The translations under genes were made by a program, and so were the position numbers. This document shows positions 6,261 to 7,102 of a DNA stretch of 7,102 nucleotides, piece after piece; position 1 is the stretch's first letter; every line of letters starts with the position of its first letter. The notes below the pieces were generated by a model. The model made no database searches. It was not told the DNA's origin and saw nothing but the letters and a program-made list of their open reading frames with translations. The DNA is from Candidatus Latescibacterota bacterium (GTDB taxonomy: Bacteria; Latescibacterota; MVCY01), in assembly GCA_030629295.1 (NCBI GenBank), contig DAOVPH010000083.1, positions 1-7,102 of the forward strand, read 5' to 3'.

Positions 6261-7102
6261 ATGTTTAAGAAAATATTAATTGCCAATCGAGGTGAGATTG
6301 CTCTGCGGATCATCAGGGCTTGTAAGGAGTTAGGAATAGCTACCGTGGCTGTGCACTCGGAGGCCGATGCCAACTCCCTGCATGTGAGATTTGCCGATGA
6401 GGATGTCTGTATCGGTCCAGGCCCCAGCAGTCAGAGTTACCTGAATATCCCTCCAATCATAAGCGCTGCCGAGTTAACCGATACTGATGCCATCCATCCC
6501 GGCTACGGATTTCTGGCCGAAAACGCCTATTTCGCAGAAGTATGCGAGTCCTGTGACCTCAAGTTTATCGGGCCTTCAGCCGAGATGATCCGCCAGATGG
6601 GAGATAAAGTCTTCGCCCGGCATTCAATGGCCGAAGCCGGTCTTCCTATCATCCCCGGGAGTCACGGCGTCGTTGAAGACATCAAAATAGCCAGGGAAGT
6701 GGCTAACGAAATCGGCTATCCACTGCTGTTGAAGGCGGCTGCTGGTGGTGGTGGCAAAGGAATACGTTTGGTCAGGCAAGACAAGGAGTTAGAAGATGCC
6801 TTCCGGATGGCCCAGGCAGAAGCCCAGGGCAGTTTCGGTAATCCCGCCCTTTACATTGAACGGTACCTCGAAAAAACCCGCCATGTGGAAATCCAGATAT
6901 TAGCAGACCAGTTCGGCAACGTGGTACACTTAGGGGAAAGGGACTGCTCCATCCAGAGAAAACACCAGAAGCTTGTGGAAGAGTCCCCCTCACCAGCCGT
7001 TGACGAAGAGCTCCGTCAGAAGATGGGAGCAGCAGCCATAAACGGGGCCAAAAGCATCGGCTATCAGAGCGCCGGCACTGTGGAATTCCTGCTCACCCCC
7101 GA
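6261..7102 (+). CDS. accC: Biotin carboxylase subunit of acetyl-CoA carboxylase, 3' end outside window
   Basis: AccC carboxylates the biotin of AccB using ATP and bicarbonate. The frame is open from ATG 6261 to the right edge, giving 280 codons of the roughly 450 expected. The N-terminus FKKILIANRGEIALRIIRAC is the classic biotin carboxylase opening. HPGYGFLAENAYFA (79-92) closes the first domain, and the ATP-grasp domain begins near 114. K116 and K158 are the expected ATP-binding lysines, and AAAGGGGKGIR (159-169) is the glycine-rich lid. HVEIQ (208-212), ERDCSIQRKHQK (226-237) and E275 in GTVEF match catalytic and bicarbonate/metal-site regions. AAAGGA at 6252-6257 is a close but usable ribosome binding site. 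Adjacent accB with an acetyl-CoA-type thumb makes acetyl-CoA carboxylase more likely than pyruvate or propionyl-CoA carboxylase. Confidence 0.96.
   Translation, partial: MFKKILIANRGEIALRIIRACKELGIATVAVHSEADANSLHVRFADEDVCIGPGPSSQSYLNIPPIISAAELTDTDAIHPGYGFLAENAYFAEVCESCDLKFIGPSAEMIRQMGDKVFARHSMAEAGLPIIPGSHGVVEDIKIAREVANEIGYPLLLKAAAGGGGKGIRLVRQDKELEDAFRMAQAEAQGSFGNPALYIERYLEKTRHVEIQILADQFGNVVHLGERDCSIQRKHQKLVEESPSPAVDEELRQKMGAAAINGAKSIGYQSAGTVEFLLTP

Overview
The window reads as a bacterial chromosome segment of moderate GC, mostly housekeeping genes, all on the + strand. The C-terminal piece of an MttB-family methylamine/betaine:corrinoid methyltransferase at the left edge points to an anaerobe with corrinoid-dependent one-carbon metabolism. 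The order M24 peptidase - efp - accB - accC is a well-known bacterial arrangement (for example yqhT-efp-accB-accC in Bacillus). With the MttB fragment and the intergenic palindromic repeats, it would fit an anaerobe of the Chloroflexota/Firmicutes or a candidate-phylum MAG. The phylum cannot be fixed from this sequence alone.

Layout. Positions 2-235 hold the end of the MttB-family gene. Positions 236-401 are a short intergenic stretch with two small hairpins and a possible 23-codon mini-ORF, whose TAA directly abuts the GTG start of carB. Positions 402-3626 encode a full-length carbamoyl-phosphate synthase large subunit with no carA beside it. Positions 3627-3988 are non-coding: a nested inverted-repeat element (3628-3780), then a good sigma-70-type promoter (TTGACA-N17-TATATT, 3817-3845) and a leader of about 135 nt. 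From 3989 on there is a compact operon: an Xaa-Pro-type M24 peptidase (3989-5065), elongation factor P (5085-5648), biotin carboxyl carrier protein (5645-6106, start overlapping the efp stop) and biotin carboxylase (6261 to the right edge, incomplete). A second inverted-repeat element (6108-6252) fills the gap between accB and accC.

How the genes work together. AccB and AccC form the biotin-carboxylation half of acetyl-CoA carboxylase, the first step of fatty-acid synthesis. EF-P rescues ribosomes at polyproline stretches, and the neighbouring peptidase cleaves Xaa-Pro bonds. CarB supplies carbamoyl phosphate for arginine and pyrimidines. I see no unmistakable new system. The points most worth checking are the two repeat elements, the Arg-rich mini-ORF in front of carB, and the repeated CTGTCC motif just after stop codons.
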